Assembly: GCA_021018995.1 (NCBI GenBank)
Contig: CM037586.1
Location: 8,530,328-8,594,327 of the forward strand
Direction: 5' to 3'
Origin: Chloranthus sessilifolius
Lineage: Eukaryota; Streptophyta; Magnoliopsida; Chloranthales; Chloranthaceae
DNA: 64,000 bases
Shown here: piece after piece, positions 11,048 to 22,414 of the stretch
How positions within the stretch are numbered: position 1 is the first letter of the stretch
Layout: every line of letters begins with the position of its first letter
Translations under genes and position numbers: made by a program
The notes under the pieces: model-generated
Told to the model about the DNA's origin: nothing
The model's database searches: none
What the model saw: the letters and a program-made list of their open reading frames with translations, nothing else

Positions 11048-11167
11048 AGATCACTGGTCTCTGTTGGGTACAGATCACTGGTCGAGTCACTGGCCTCACT
11101 GACCCAGTAGATTGCCTGGCCCAATTTTGCCCGAATCAGATTTGTTTGACCAAACCCTTTACATATA

Positions 11168-11606
11168 GGGTGCCTCTAAATGCTCCTATGCATTCTCCGA
11201 AAAGATCTTGAGAGACGACCCAGACCCCTTGAAAACCATTGATTCCTTCAAATGAGATGATAGAGATCACTTTTCATACCAATCTTTCACAAAATAGATC
11301 TTGAGATCATGGCACCTATTAGACGGTCAGTTTTTTAATCCATGTGTCACAGATCCCCAAAAAATGCCCTTAAATCATATGGCACAAATCATGCTCAAAC
11401 TTGATTTTAGAGCCATTTTTTAAGATCTATGATATGTTGAGTCACAAACTGACCGTCTGATAGGAGCGCCATGATCTCAAGATCTATTGTGTGGAAGATA
11501 TAGATGAAAATGGATCTCCATCATATGATTCAAAGCATTCAATGGTTTTCAAGGGCTCTGGGGCGTGGGCGCTTTCAGAGAAAGCGTGGACGCGTTTAGA
11601 GGTACC
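11168..11606. repeat. Foldback MITE with GGTACCTCTAAA-type termini
   Basis: Left end GGGTGCCTCTAAATGC, right end GCGTTTAGAGGTACC. The arms pair through CCTTGAAAACCATTGATTCC on the left and its complement near 11536-11555. It lies in the place that matches 1620-1967 of hAT copy A, so it was part of the common hAT ancestor or of a shared hot spot. Confidence 0.65.
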
Positions 11607-11621
11607 TTTGTATATATATAT

Positions 11622-11976
11622 GGAAAAGGCCTCCGTCCTCCATGGGAGGACGGTCATCGTGCTCCAACCTTCCACGTGGCACCCAAAACACTTTTTGGGT
11701 GCCACGTGGACCTTGGGTGCATTGCTTAGATCATCTTTGAAAAAAAAAAATTAAAAACTCATCTCCATAGTGTATATTTTGAACCGTGAAATGTGGACCA
11801 ATGAAAATTATCAAACTTTGACTTCTCGATTGAAAATATGTTTTTCGATTTTTTTTTTAAATTTTGATCTAAATTGTCCACCTGTGCTCCACATGGCACC
11901 CAAAAAGTGTTTTGGGTGCCACGTGGATCTTGGAGGATGGCCACCGTCCTCCATTGGAGGACCTAACCGGCTCCCT
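11622..11976. repeat. 355-bp MITE with hairpin-within-hairpin arms
   Basis: The left arm is GGAAAAGGCCTCCGTCCTCC, a CCTCCATGGGAGG palindrome and a near-perfect hairpin CCACGTGGCACCCAAAACAC / TTTTTGGGTGCCACGTGG at about 11660-11710. The right arm holds the same units inverted: CCACATGGCACCCAAAAAGT, GGGTGCCACGTGG and CCTCCATTGGAGG. The flanks are TATATATAT on both sides, which fits either a 9-bp or a TA-rich duplication. It is absent from hAT copy A. Confidence 0.75.
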
Positions 11977-12599
11977 ATATATATACAAATTTATCCTTGT
12001 TAAATGACCCTAACTTAAAACAACGGTTTCAGGCTCGTCACTGTTTCCTTTTTGTAAATGACCTATCAATTTTGATCAACTCGACGAGACCTATCCAATG
12101 AACCTATTTATGAAACCTTTTGAGACTGTTAAAGCGCTAAAAAATGAGACTGAAAGATTCAATGGTAGTTAAAGTACTAAAAATGACAAAATGTTATTGG
12201 ATGAGTTACTCAATCCGTCGGATACGTTCTACTATTTAGCTTTTCTATTTTTGTGTTGCAATTTTCTTTTAATATATACTTTCGTTAATTTGCTAGTTGC
12301 ATTTTCAAATTATAAACAGTAAATTAGAATATTGAGATATTTGTAATCTAGGAGCAATGAGTATTATTTTATTTGTCAAAAAAAAAAATTGTGAATATGG
12401 AGGGGTCCGGCCTCGCCTTGGGCCCCCAAATCTCAGGGCGCCCTTGGCCATGATCTTAATTAAGATTTATTATGTGAAAAATTGAGGTGAAAAACGATTT
12501 CCGTTGTGTGATTTATAGTAATCAACGGTTTTATCGTTGGAAATCACAAGTTTGAGAGACTGATTCTTTGATTGCAAATACTCTTACCTTTTTGGAAAA

Positions 12600-12695
12600 G
12601 AGTTAATTACCCAGCGGGTCTCTACTCTACCGCTATATGCCTGACAGGGTCCCAACTTCGTGTAATAGCCTAGCAGGGTCTAAGACCCTCAAACT
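12600..12695 (+). repeat. MULE left terminal inverted repeat
   Basis: Three imperfect sub-repeats: ATTACCCAGCGGGTCTCTAC, then CTGACAGGGTCCCAACTTCG, then TAGCAGGGTCTAAGACCCTC. Pairs with 50286-50381. Terminal repeats made of short tandem units can arise by slippage and may hold multiple transposase sites; that function is inference. Confidence 0.8.
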
Positions 12696-13009
12696 TTTCC
12701 GTTTCTAGTTGGAAACTTCAAACGAATAAAGCACGTGCGTGTTATGAGTGAAAGATTCGCTTGCGTTGGCGGGATTCAAAACAAAGGAAATGACTGAAAC
12801 ACCATTACTTAAGGTAGATGGAAATAACGAAAGTGTCATTTGTTTTAAATTAGAAAGTTGAAGCAAACAAGTGCTTCGTTTGAAACCTAAACGAAGCAGA
12901 GAGAACGAAGCAGAGAAGAGCTTGGTCGTTCATTTCAAACCTAAATGAAGCAGAGAAGAGCTTGGTCATTTTCGTCGCTGGTTCTCATCATCATTGAGGA
13001 AAAGAACAT

Positions 13010-13545
13010 CGTTTTTATCGTCGGCCATTTCAAAGGTGGAGTCTCAGCTTCGATATTCACTCCCCAGGTTTCGATTGCTTGGATAGACGCATATCTACCG
13101 ATAAAGGTGGAGTCAATTTTATACTTTTGCCCATTTGTAAATCTCTAATCTTTAGTTTTTAGTGTTTGAAGTAGGGTTTTACCCTAACTTAGTACAAATA
13201 GGGACATTATTTTTGTTATTTTTTCTTATTTAAAATCTGTATTGGGTAATCCACCCATTGCAAGCTTGAGGTCTCAACTTTAATCTCAGCCGATCTATTG
13301 AAAAAAATCTTCATTTTTGTCGTCGGCCATTACACGAAGTCGGGACCCTTTTAACTCTCCATCTTCTCCATCACTAGTGCCTTGTATTGCTAAGGTGGAG
13401 TTTATTTAAATTTTTTTTTTTTTTTCTCATTTGTAAATCTCTAATATTAAGGGTTTAGGGTTATAATTTTTATTTGTTGAAATTGAAGTAGGGTTTTACA
13501 TAACTCTGTACAAATAGAGACATTATTTTTGTTATTTTGCAGGCT
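13010..13545 (+). repeat. About 305-bp tandem duplication in the MULE leader
   Basis: Copy one runs from about 13015 and copy two from about 13318. Shared blocks are TCGTCGGCCATT, AAATCTCTAAT, GAAGTAGGGTTTTAC, GTACAAATAG.GACATTATTT and TTGTTATTTT. The second copy ends in a possible splice acceptor, TTTTGCAG. Duplication of a 5' untranslated segment including an intron end is the simplest reading. Confidence 0.65.
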
Positions 13546-13685
13546 TTTAGTCTGAAGTTCAATCCCAGTTGATCCGTCAAAAAAAATAACTATAGGTTTT
13601 TAGCATATGCCATATGTTTTAGCATTTAAACCCCTATTTCAGTTAATTATAAATAACCCCCTAATTTTTAGTTATTTATTTAAAT

Positions 13686-13848
13686 AACAGCTTGAATTAA
13701 TATTTTGTTAATTGTCATCTCTAGAAAACCAAAGTATAATTATCACCAAAGTGCAATTACTGAACACGAAAAAAAAATAGTGTAGGTGATAATTGCACTT
13801 TGCTTTTTTAGAGACGACACTTAACATAACAGCCAATCAAGGTGGTTT
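13686..13848. repeat. 163-bp foldback element
   Basis: The left arm, ACAGCTTGAATTAATATTTT then AATTGTCATCTCTAGAAAAC, pairs with the right arm, which inverts to ACCTTGATTGGCTGTTATGT then AAGTGTCGTCTCTAAAAAAG. The centre is CCAAAGTATAATTATCACC against GGTGATAATTGCACTTTG. It is a near-complete palindrome with a loop of about 30 bases, and could fold into a long hairpin RNA if transcribed. Confidence 0.7.
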
Positions 13849-14179
13849 TTAAACACAAAATGTAAATTAGGAAATTATTTATAAATATTTAAAATCCCTA
13901 TTTATTTATCACAACAAAGATATAAATATTATTTTATTTGTAAAACCCTAATCTTTAAGGTTTAAGCCTAATTTTTACTTTGCTTGTAAATAATTATGAA
14001 AATCTATAAATTTTAGGGTTAGTACTTATAAATGACGAATTATCTTTCTTATATATAATGTGTAGATTGAATTATCTGTTTGAATCGAAATGTGATTTTT
14101 AATCTGTAAATTTTTAATTATTTATCAATTTTGCATGTGTAAAAGCATTCTTTCATTATAGGTTGATAAAAAAATTAGA

Positions 14180-14560
14180 TAGATCATACCATTGGTAAGT
14201 CATGATCAGTCTTTTATAAGACAGTATCGTCCATTTATTAGTCAGTTGCTTCTCGAAGATATGATGAGGCCTTTATAAGACTGTATTGTCCATTTATAAG
14301 TCAGTTGCTTCTAGAAGGCATGATCAGATCAGCCTTTTATAAGAGTGTGATGTCCCTTTGTTAGGCAACTTCTTCTTTAAGACACGATCAGTAGTTTGTA
14401 TATAAGACGCATCGTAGTTTTTATATAAGACTGTGATGTCGCTTCGTTAAGCAGTATCTTCTTTAAGACATAATCAGTGTCTTCTTTAAGACATTAGAGT
14501 TTAAGAATTTATTTCTTTTCTTATTTGGCTTTTATATAAGACGCATCGTAGAAGTATGAA
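14180..14560 (+). repeat. Degenerate tandem repeat of about 65 bp
   Basis: About five units built on CTTTTATAAGACTGTATTGT, CCATTTATAAGTCAGTTGCT and TCT.GAAGACATGATCAG. Spacing and sequence drift, but the order of blocks is constant. It lies upstream of the transposase start and may be intronic. Confidence 0.65.
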
Positions 14561-14775
14561 ATAAAATATTAGGATCACAAATTAATTGTTCGTGATTGTA
14601 TTCTCCGTACTAATCCGAATTGGATAATCCTTATATATATAGGCTTCACATATAGTTGCGTTATGGGTACTGACATAATTATACTAGTATATTACTATAA
14701 TGGGCTATTTAATCTTTATAGAGTTGGATAATACCTTATATATTAATATATGTAGGCTTCGCATGCAGGTGCATT

Positions 14776-17700
14776 ATGAGTACAGACACAGTTATACTAA
14801 TATGTCACTATAATGGGCTATTGAAAGTTCAAAGAAATAATATGATATATAGTGGTGAAAAATATAAACAGAAAATGATAAGCCGGGATGCAACATATAA
14901 TGAATTTATGAGAAAGATGTATGACTTGTGTAAGTCAATATCGGAGCAGATGGATCTAAGGTTTAGATATAGATACCCGACTACCGAAGAGAATTTTATT
15001 TTTGACAAAGACAATAAGACCGACTTTCATGACATGATGACCATATGCCTTTTTGAGTGTCCTCACATTGTCCTATATATTTCTGAAAAAATCGTAGAGT
15101 CAAAAAAGCTCAACGAGCATAAAAGAAAGGAAAGTCTGGAGACAAGAATGCTAGGGAGGTATGTGCTAGTAGATTATAAGTAAATGTAATTAAATTTGTT
15201 TAGTAGTCAACATTCCATGCTTTATGTTATTTATTTGGTGGTGAGAAACCCGACGGCTCGCAGAGTAAAAGTGTTGGTAATAATGAACGATACAACCTCT
15301 ACTTAGACATAATGAAGAAATGGGAGGAAACAGAGACATTTAGGTAAGTTGATAAAATTATATATTTGTATTTTTATTTAATATTAATTGAGAAATTGTC
15401 AATAAGTTGACTGATATATGCTGGTATACTTTCGATCGTAGAATTGCTTATGACCGCATGTTTTCTAATTCAAGAGCCCATCAAACTCACCGATCGTGCT
15501 ATCAATCCGACCTAACGACAGTAACTATTTTACATAGTTATTGATATGGTTTGCAATTGTTTTCTTATACACATAGTACTCAACCTCTCGCAATGCTTAT
15601 GGTGTAGTTTTTTGCCTCTTATTGTTGAAGAAAAGTGTGAATGAAGTATCAATTTTAGGTGAGTTGGTCTCTCATTTTCTTTAAAAAAGGACAAGTTTTA
15701 TTAATGAGGATTCACATCCTTTGGTTGATACTTATGAGTAATTTTACAATTTCGAGCATTCACATCTATTTTCACATCCCCTCCCCAATACTCGTGCAGA
15801 AGAGAAAATAATTGAAGAGAGGTAAGTATAAGAAGACTCAAATTCGATAAAAAAATTCTCCATCAACTCAGAGGTGACTATGAATTGAGTTTTTGCATAA
15901 TCAATTATAATATTATAGTCATATCTCACGTATGAGTGACATATTGTATATCTCTTTTAATTGAAGGAACTAGAGTGCTCCGCCATCGAAGACATGGGTT
16001 TTCGATTCAGTTAGTACCCAAAATTATAGTATCGAGGAACTATCAGGAGACGATGAGAATACTGAATATACAGGCTCAGATAGCGACTCGAGTTATTCAG
16101 TTGGGGTGAGATTCCAGGGATGAATTATTGGGAATAAATCAAAAGATGCAGACTTCAAAATTGAAGATGATAATTTAGAAGGAGAGAGTTTCGCAAGGAA
16201 GCCGAGAATTGATAGGATTGGAAATACATCTTTGACTGTCAGAAAAACTTTTTCATCTCGAGAAGAATTTCTCACTATCTTGAAGAATAATGTTGTGTTA
16301 GAGAACTTTCAATTAAAACCAATAAAGACATCTAAGAGGATTGTTGCTGCTAGATGTATGGATAATATTTGTCCATGACGTATTCGCGCGAGTAGGAGCA
16401 ACATTGGTGGCAATTCTTTCGTAATTAAAATAATGAATCCCGAGCACAAGCACTGTCCAATTAGTGTAGCTATGCAAAAAAAGGGAGGTCATCGACAAGT
16501 CTCAAGTGATTGGGTAGCTTCTAAAATACTGAATATGTTAAAGAATGTTGTTGATTATGCGCCTGCCAAAATTATCCCTGAAATCCAAATAAATTGGGGG
16601 TTTATAATATGCTATCGTAAAGCGTGAAAGGCGAAAGAGATAGCGTTTGCTAACATTAGGGGTGGATGGGAGTCGTCTTATGCTAATCTCCCTTCATATA
16701 TTACAAAATTTCGTAGATTCAATCCCGACGCCTTCATGAAACTATAATGTTTGTATGATGACTCATTCCTTAATGCTCTTCTCTATCAATAGATATAGAA
16801 GAACATTAAGGCCCATAATTTCGATTCACAGAACATACTCAAAAGGTAAATTTTCCTACCCGATGCTAATTGCGACAACTGTCGATAACAACAACAGTTT
16901 GTTTCCCATTATTTTTGTTATAGTTGATAGTGAAACAGAAGATGCTTGGGAATGGTTTCTTCGATGCCTTTGAGAAGCGATCATATATGATGATAGAGCA
17001 ATTGTCATAATTTCAGACCGTGTGGATGCAATTAGATCGATGATTTCAAAAGTATTTCCTAATGCCACTCATAGCTTTTGCTTCTTTCACATTGCCAAGA
17101 ACTTCAGGGAGAAGTTTAGGAATTCGGCTTTGTTGAGTCAACTCTGGCCTATTGCTCGGGCATATACCGTAAAAGAACATGATGAGTTAATGACAAAACT
17201 TGAGGGTGTGAGCCCTGCTGGTGTAAAATATCTTCGGTAAAGTGAACCATAGAGGTGGTTTAGAGCACTCTTCCCTGGTCGTAAATACGATCTTCTGATT
17301 ACAAACATGTCTGAGTGTTTGAACAAAATTCTAGTTCATGCTAGAGGTCTACCAATAATAGCCCTTATTTAAGCAATGAGGAAGAAAGTTGTCTAACTTT
17401 TTTATGACAGAGCTATAAAAGGTTAAAAGTTGTCGAAAGGTTTATCCCCATATGCATATGATATCTTAGAAGAGGTCGACGAAGCAGCTAGGTTTTATCA
17501 AATTCTACCATCATCACCCAATATTTTTGAGGTATCAACCTCGACATTTAAGTATAATGTATATTTAGATAAGAGGTCTTGTTCTTATCGATGTTTTGAC
17601 ATTTTGGGCCTCCCTTGTATCCATGTCATGACTGCCATTCGTTGGAGTAATACAGATTTGTCGATATATTGTGAGGAATAGTGTACATCTGTACGATATT

Positions 17701-17940
17701 GCGAGACATATAGTAAGGCAATCGAACCAACTCTAGACGAATCTCAATGACACGTCAAGCATGTTAGTCCTGTTGTTCACCTACCTCACTACAGGAACCC
17801 CCCAGGTCACCCACGAAAAAAGAGGTTAAAATCCGCACTTGAAAAAAAATAGAGAATGCATTATACAACTTGTAAGCAAGAGGGACACGATCGTTCAACT
17901 TGTCAAGGACCACAGTCGAAAAAATGCAAAATAAAATAAT
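14776..17940 (+). pseudogene. MuDR-type MULE transposase, decayed
   Basis: DDE transposase that would cut and paste the MULE. N-terminal part 14776-15183 (135 residues): HYNGLLKVQR, then ISRDATYNEFMRKMYDLC and the MuDR-type ubiquitin-like lead-in. DNA-binding part about 16210-16500: SREEFLTILKNNVVLENFQL, VAARCMDNICP and MNPEHKHC. Catalytic part about 16790-17240: RTYSKGKFSYPMLIATTVDN, FPIIFVIVDSETEDAWEWF, ISDRVDAI and CFFHIAKNFREKF. SWIM zinc finger near 17575: CSYRCFDILGLPCIHVM. A terminal knuckle TCKQEGHDRSTC lies near 17870. The first catalytic Asp position (usually IDGTH) reads IHRTY, so it is lost. There are at least ten stops or shifts. The gaps near 15190-16080 look like introns. Confidence 0.88.
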
Positions 17941-18549
17941 TAATTATTGTCAGTGAGATACTTGTAATAAGTAGAGTATTCAATCTTAACAATACTTAGA
18001 AATATATAAAACATCAGTAGGCATTTATTTAATCAATCCATAATGTTTGTAAGAGGTTCTCTTATGTGTCATGTAAATTGTTTAACATGTCTCGCATCGG
18101 TCATTTAATGTCATATTTACTTCTTGAACTTTACTCATGCAGGGGACAAATAAAGTTTAAAATTTTATTTTAACTCTCATATAAGTCCTTTATTATCTAA
18201 CAACAGCACTTTATTATCTCATATCAATTCTTACAATGTCATAAGTTCTTCTTATTCTTACTCATATGCCTAAAGATGGATCTTATTTCAGATATCCAGG
18301 TCTCCTTAAAAAATAAATTGAGAATGAAAAAATGTCTGAGGAAAGGCAAATGGGAAGTTGACGAGGGATAAAATCATTATACTTGACAAGACCACAGTCA
18401 AAAAAATGTAGAAAGAAATTTTAAATTTTGCTAAGCTCCAAACTTGTTGTAATAAGTAGGGTATTGAATGAGAAATTACGACCACTGTACTTCGTGATGT
18501 TATTGGATAATCCACTGTTCTTTTTCTCTGATGTGTAATATATATTGAT
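17941..18549 (+). other. Spacer between MULE transposase and DUF1985 gene
   Basis: Mostly AT-rich. At 18338 the block GAGGAAAGGCAAATGGGAAG reappears at 19814 as TAGGAAAGGCAAATGGAAAG, just before the DUF1985 gene. So an exon-like start has been duplicated on both sides of the 18550-19740 array. Confidence 0.5.
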
Positions 18550-19740
18550 TTCTGATGTGTATTATATGTGAAATGGATAACTTTACTGATGCAGCTCAGA
18601 ATATAGTTTAATGCTGAAAATGAGTCTGATATCAGTCCTGTACTGTCTCACATCAGTACATTATTATCTTATATCAGTCCTATAATGTCCTCGCATCGGA
18701 ACTTTATAGATTAAGATTACTCATACACATCAGAATGTAGTTTATTGCTGAAAATGAGTCAAATATCAGTCATGTACTATCTCACATCAGTACCGTATTT
18801 TCTGATATCAGTCCTTTAATGTTCTCACATCAGTCATTTATAACATTCAGATTACTCATGCAGGTTAAAATGTAGTTTAATGCTGAAAATGAGTCTGATA
18901 TCAGTTATATACTGTCTCACATCAGTACATTATTGTCTTATATCAGTCCTATAATGTCCTCGCATCGAAACTTTATAGATTAAGATTGCTCATGCACGTC
19001 AGAATATAGTTTACTGCTAAAAATGGGTCTGATATCAATCATGTACTGTCTCACATTAGTACCTTATTTTCTGATATCAGTCCTTTAGTGTTCTCACATC
19101 AGTCATTTATAATATTCAGATTACTCATGCAGTTAGAATATAGTTTAATACTCAAAAGGAGTGATATCAGTACATTATTGTCTGATATCAGTCGTGCATT
19201 GCCTCACATCAGTACATTATTTTCTGATATCAGTCCATTAATGTTCTCACATCAGTACTTTACAGTATCATGTAACTCATGCAGGTCTGAATGTAGTTTC
19301 ATTCTTAGGAATCTGATATCAGTCTTGCACAGTCTCACATCAGTACATTATTGTTTAATGTCAGTATTTTAATGTTCTCACATTAGTCTTTTATAATATT
19401 CAGATTACTCATGTAAGTTAGAATATAGTTTAATGTTGAAAAGGAGTCTGATATCAGTCTTGCACTGATAAGCATCATTACATTATTGTCTGATATCAGT
19501 CCTGCACTCTCACATCAGTACATTATTGTTTGATATCAACCCTTTAATGTTCTCGCATCAGTACTTTATAGTATTTTGTAACTCATGCAGGTGTGAATAT
19601 AGTTTTATGCTTATATTGAGTCTGATATCAGTCCTACACTGTCTCATATCAGTACATTATTTTTCGATATCAGTCCTTTAATATTCTCACATCAGTCTTT
19701 TAATGTATTATAATGTCTTATCTCGATCTCGTATTAGTCA
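18550..19740 (+). repeat. Tandem array, about 135-bp unit, rich in TGATATCAG
   Basis: About eight units, marked by ACTCATGCAGGT.AGAATGTA, then GTTTAATGCTGAAAATGAGT at spacings of roughly 125-170 bases. Each unit contains CTGATATCAGTCCTGTACTG, TCTCACATCAGTACATTATT and TTTAATGTTCTCACATCAGT. The core TGATATCA is a perfect palindrome. The array ends at a splice-acceptor-like CTTCTTATTTTAG (about 19769) next to the DUF1985 gene, so an intronic position is likely. Confidence 0.85.
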
Positions 19741-19779
19741 TCTAACATCTTACAATCTTCTTATTTTAGGCATTGAGTT

Positions 19780-21980
19780 TGGATTTAAAGTTAATAAGAA
19801 ATGATAAAATGATTTAGGAAAGGCAAATGGAAAGTCGATGAGGATGACAAACAAGCCATCAAAGGAGCGATAAACAGTCAGAAATTGAGCCGATGGTACT
19901 GTCAATTAAGTAGTGACAGGAAAGAGCTCCTCCTCTTGTCAAGTTATTTCCAATACTTATGATTAATTAGTGAATCCCTCGCGCAATCCGGGCAGCTTGT
20001 ATATGCTATTGTTAGAGGATTTGATTCGAAATAGGAAACTTTCACGATAGGAGAGTATGTTGTTCCGTTCCTCCGGACCGACATGAGTAAGATTTTAGAG
20101 TTGAAAGTTGGGTCCCCTTCCACATCGGAAATACCTTAAGTACCGACAGATCCTGAAGGTGCACTCACTTTCAGAGAACGCTTATTTGGCAAAGTGGCAG
20201 CGGGGCAGTTGATCACTAGGGATCTTCTTGAGTTAGCCCTCGCTTCACCAAGCCTATCCGATGTGACTTCATCCGGCTCGGAAACTTATACATATTAGCG
20301 AACTTCCTCCTCCTCGACATTCGTCATACGATCGATTGGGACTACATATCTTCGCATGTTCAAAGGCCACAATTGGGGGATGTGGTTTACGCTTACTTGA
20401 TCGATTCTATACATGCAACCACGCGTTCTCTAGGTGGTAAGAGGTATTGTGTGTTAGGCTGCACTATTGTGTTACATGTATGGGCATTCGAGCATGTTCC
20501 TCAAATTTTACCGGGTAAAGTGAAGAATGCATGTAGCGAGTGGCTACTGCTCTTAAAATATATGCCCCTAAAGATTTCGCTCTCCGATATGAACTTTTAT
20601 TATCGGAAGTTTCAGAAGTTCGAGGTATTATTCTATGAACAAGATCAATTACTAGATACAGAATATGTAGTTTTATATTTATCTTTGTTATGTCAGTCAT
20701 TTACTGACTCTTATAAGTCCAGTAATATTTGTGATATCAGACCATTAGAGGACTGATATCAGACATTTAATGTTTGTGATATCAGACCATTAGAGGACTG
20801 ATATCAGACATTTAATGTCTCTGATATCAGATTATTAGAGGATTGATATCAGACAATAAAATTCTGATATTAGACATTATCAGACATTTAATAAAGTACT
20901 AATATCAGACCATTAGAGGACTGATATCAGACATTTAATAAAGTACTGATATCAGACCATTACAAGACTAATATCAAACATTTAATACAGGACTGATATC
21001 AGATCATTACAGGACTAATATCAGACATTTAATGTCTGTGATATCAGACCATTAGAGGACTGATATCAGACAATAAAGTTTTGATATCAGACAATTACAA
21101 GACTGATATCAGACATTTAATGTCTGTGATATTAGACCATTAGAGGACTGATATCAGACAATAAAGTTCTTATATCAGGCATTTAATAAAGTACTGATAT
21201 CAGACCATTAGAATACTGATATTAGATATTTAATAAAGTACTGATATCAGATATTTAATAAAGTACTGATATCAGACCATTACAGGACTAATATTATACA
21301 TTTAATGTACTGATATCAGACTATTAGAGGATTGACCCTTGATATTTAATAGAGTACTGATATACATATGTCTGTTACTGTAGGTTGTCGCTAGATTTCA
21401 TAAACTGAGCAGCCCCAAAAAAGTACCAAGGAAAAGAGAAATTGAAGAAAAGGAGATGATGAGAGTATAGATGGAGAAGGTAATGAGGAAGAGGAAGAAG
21501 ATGATGACATCGATGTCGATGAGTATAGTGTGCAACCGAGATTGGCAGCGATTGGTACTGGTTTTTGAGATTCTAAGGTAGAAAGAAGACTTCTTACTAG
21601 AATTGAAGCATTAGAAGTTGAAGCGAGGACGATTCGGCCCCTTCTCGCGGTCATTGAGAAGTAAGGTCACTCAATCAAAGTCCTCAAAAAATAAAATTTG
21701 TTATTATTGGAACGCGTTGAGACACTTGAGGCGACATTAGAAACAGACGATCGCTCTGAGAATAGAGAGAGCATAGAAGGAGACAAGACTAGAGGAAGTA
21801 GAGAGTTTGAGAGAGATGGAGATAGTCAAGAAGAGAGAGTGGGAGAGAGCAGAGAGGGAGATGACATTGGAGAAAATAAAGAGTTTGAGAGAGATGGAGA
21901 GGGCCAAGAAGAGAGAGTGGGAGAGGGAGTTGAAGGTGGATCAGTCAAAGTAGAAGAGAGAGGAAAAATGACTTCGTGAA
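19780..21980 (+). pseudogene. DUF1985 protein gene of the MULE, left copy
   Basis: Kaonashi-type cargo protein of unknown biochemical role. Seen in order: AIVRGFDSK, a stop, ETFTIGEYVVPFLRTDMSKI and ELKVG (the DUF1985 start), then GALTFRERLFGKVAAGQL and DLLELALASPS. At 20373-20756 comes MGDVVYAYLIDSIHATTRSL then GCTIVLHVWAFEHVP, the conserved C-terminal half of DUF1985. After the intron-like array at 20690-21370 the frame resumes with an acidic, coiled-coil part (RIEALEVEARTIRPLLAVIE, then LERVETLEATLE) and two 24-residue repeats with EFERDGDSQEERVGE, ending at a stop near 21979. Several stops interrupt it. It converges on the matching gene at 47176-49110. Confidence 0.75.
20690..21370 (+). 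repeat. Dense TGATATCAG array
   Basis: About 18 exact TGATATCAG copies and some eight degenerate ones in 680 bases. They are built on GATATCAGACCATTAGAGGA, CTGATATCAGACATTTAATG and AATAAAGTACTGATATCAGA, with a basic step of about 20-28 bases and a higher-order unit near 56. It lies between two coding parts of the DUF1985 gene and ends at CTGTTACTGTAG, a fair splice acceptor. The unit differs from the 18550-19740 array, but both share the palindrome. Confidence 0.88.
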
Positions 21981-22414
21981 TTATGGAAGGAGAGCAGGTA
22001 TTTATTTCCAATTAAATGTAGTTGCCCATGCAGGTATTTATTTCATGGACGTTTGATCGGCTAGCAACTTGATCTGTGCCAAAATACGACCATATTTCAT
22101 ACCATAATACTAATATTTGGCCATCCGATGAAGGCATTCTGATGGCTATTGTATAATTTTAGTGATTTTAGGTGTGCGTGACCGTTGGATCTTGCAAAGG
22201 CATAAAAGAGCATAATTAAGGACAATATGGGAGCATTGGACTAAAGGGCCAATAGAAACACAAAAATTCATAAAAAGAATTGATTGGTCCAGCCACAAGC
22301 AAGAGAATGGATATGCCACATGTTAGTCTCAATCGCTTGAAATTTAGAAATCAATCGATTGAGTTGGATGACAACTGTTTCCCTCATAAACTCGAATTTG
22401 AACTCAATCGATTG

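Larger units (their letters stand above)
5877..12446. mobile_element. Non-autonomous hAT element, copy B, with nested insertions
   Basis: Starts CAGAACCGGCCCTAGG and ends GGGCGCCCTTG. The flanking 8-bp duplication GCCATGAT (5869-5876 and 12447-12454) is perfect. The subterminal text CAAGACCCAAGAGGCGGCCG is identical to that of copy A. Removing the LINE (6043-10570) and the MITEs at 10671-11047 and 11622-11976 leaves a body much like the 1.57-kb copy A. No hAT transposase frame is present, so a partner elsewhere must have mobilised it. Confidence 0.88.
5706..12530. repeat. Foldback MITE split by hAT copy B
   Basis: The left half (5706-5876) begins ACCGTTGACTTCCTTGAATC and runs through ATGATGGAGATCG. 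The right half (12447-12530) ends GTAATCAACGGTTTTATCG after AACGATTTCCGTTGTGTG. Read as one piece without hAT B, this is a foldback of about 260 bp of the same type as 10671-11047. It sets the order of events: this MITE was here first, hAT B entered it, and the LINE entered hAT B. Confidence 0.7.
12696..14775 (+). other. MULE 5' subterminal region and transposase leader
   Basis: No convincing protein. Near 12870-12965 the block GAAACCTAAACGAAGCAGAG is repeated with GAAGCAGAGAAGAGCTTGGTC, so the leader is locally duplicated. GT- and AG-flanked T-rich segments (for example TTTTGTTATTTTGCAGGC near 13543) look like introns. This stretch also holds the three repeat features listed next. The first clear transposase residues appear only at 14776. 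Confidence 0.5.

Noticed and set aside
11491..12003. Frames in the 11.5-12 kb MITEs
   Set aside because: They follow palindromic arms on both strands and do not match any protein pattern.
12945..13148. 67-residue frame in the MULE leader as a gene
   Set aside because: It overlaps a locally duplicated leader, has no domain, and its twin in the second copy of the 305-bp repeat is closed.
18550..21370. CRISPR-like regular repeats
   Set aside because: Units drift in length and sequence, there are no unique spacers, and the context is a plant MULE.
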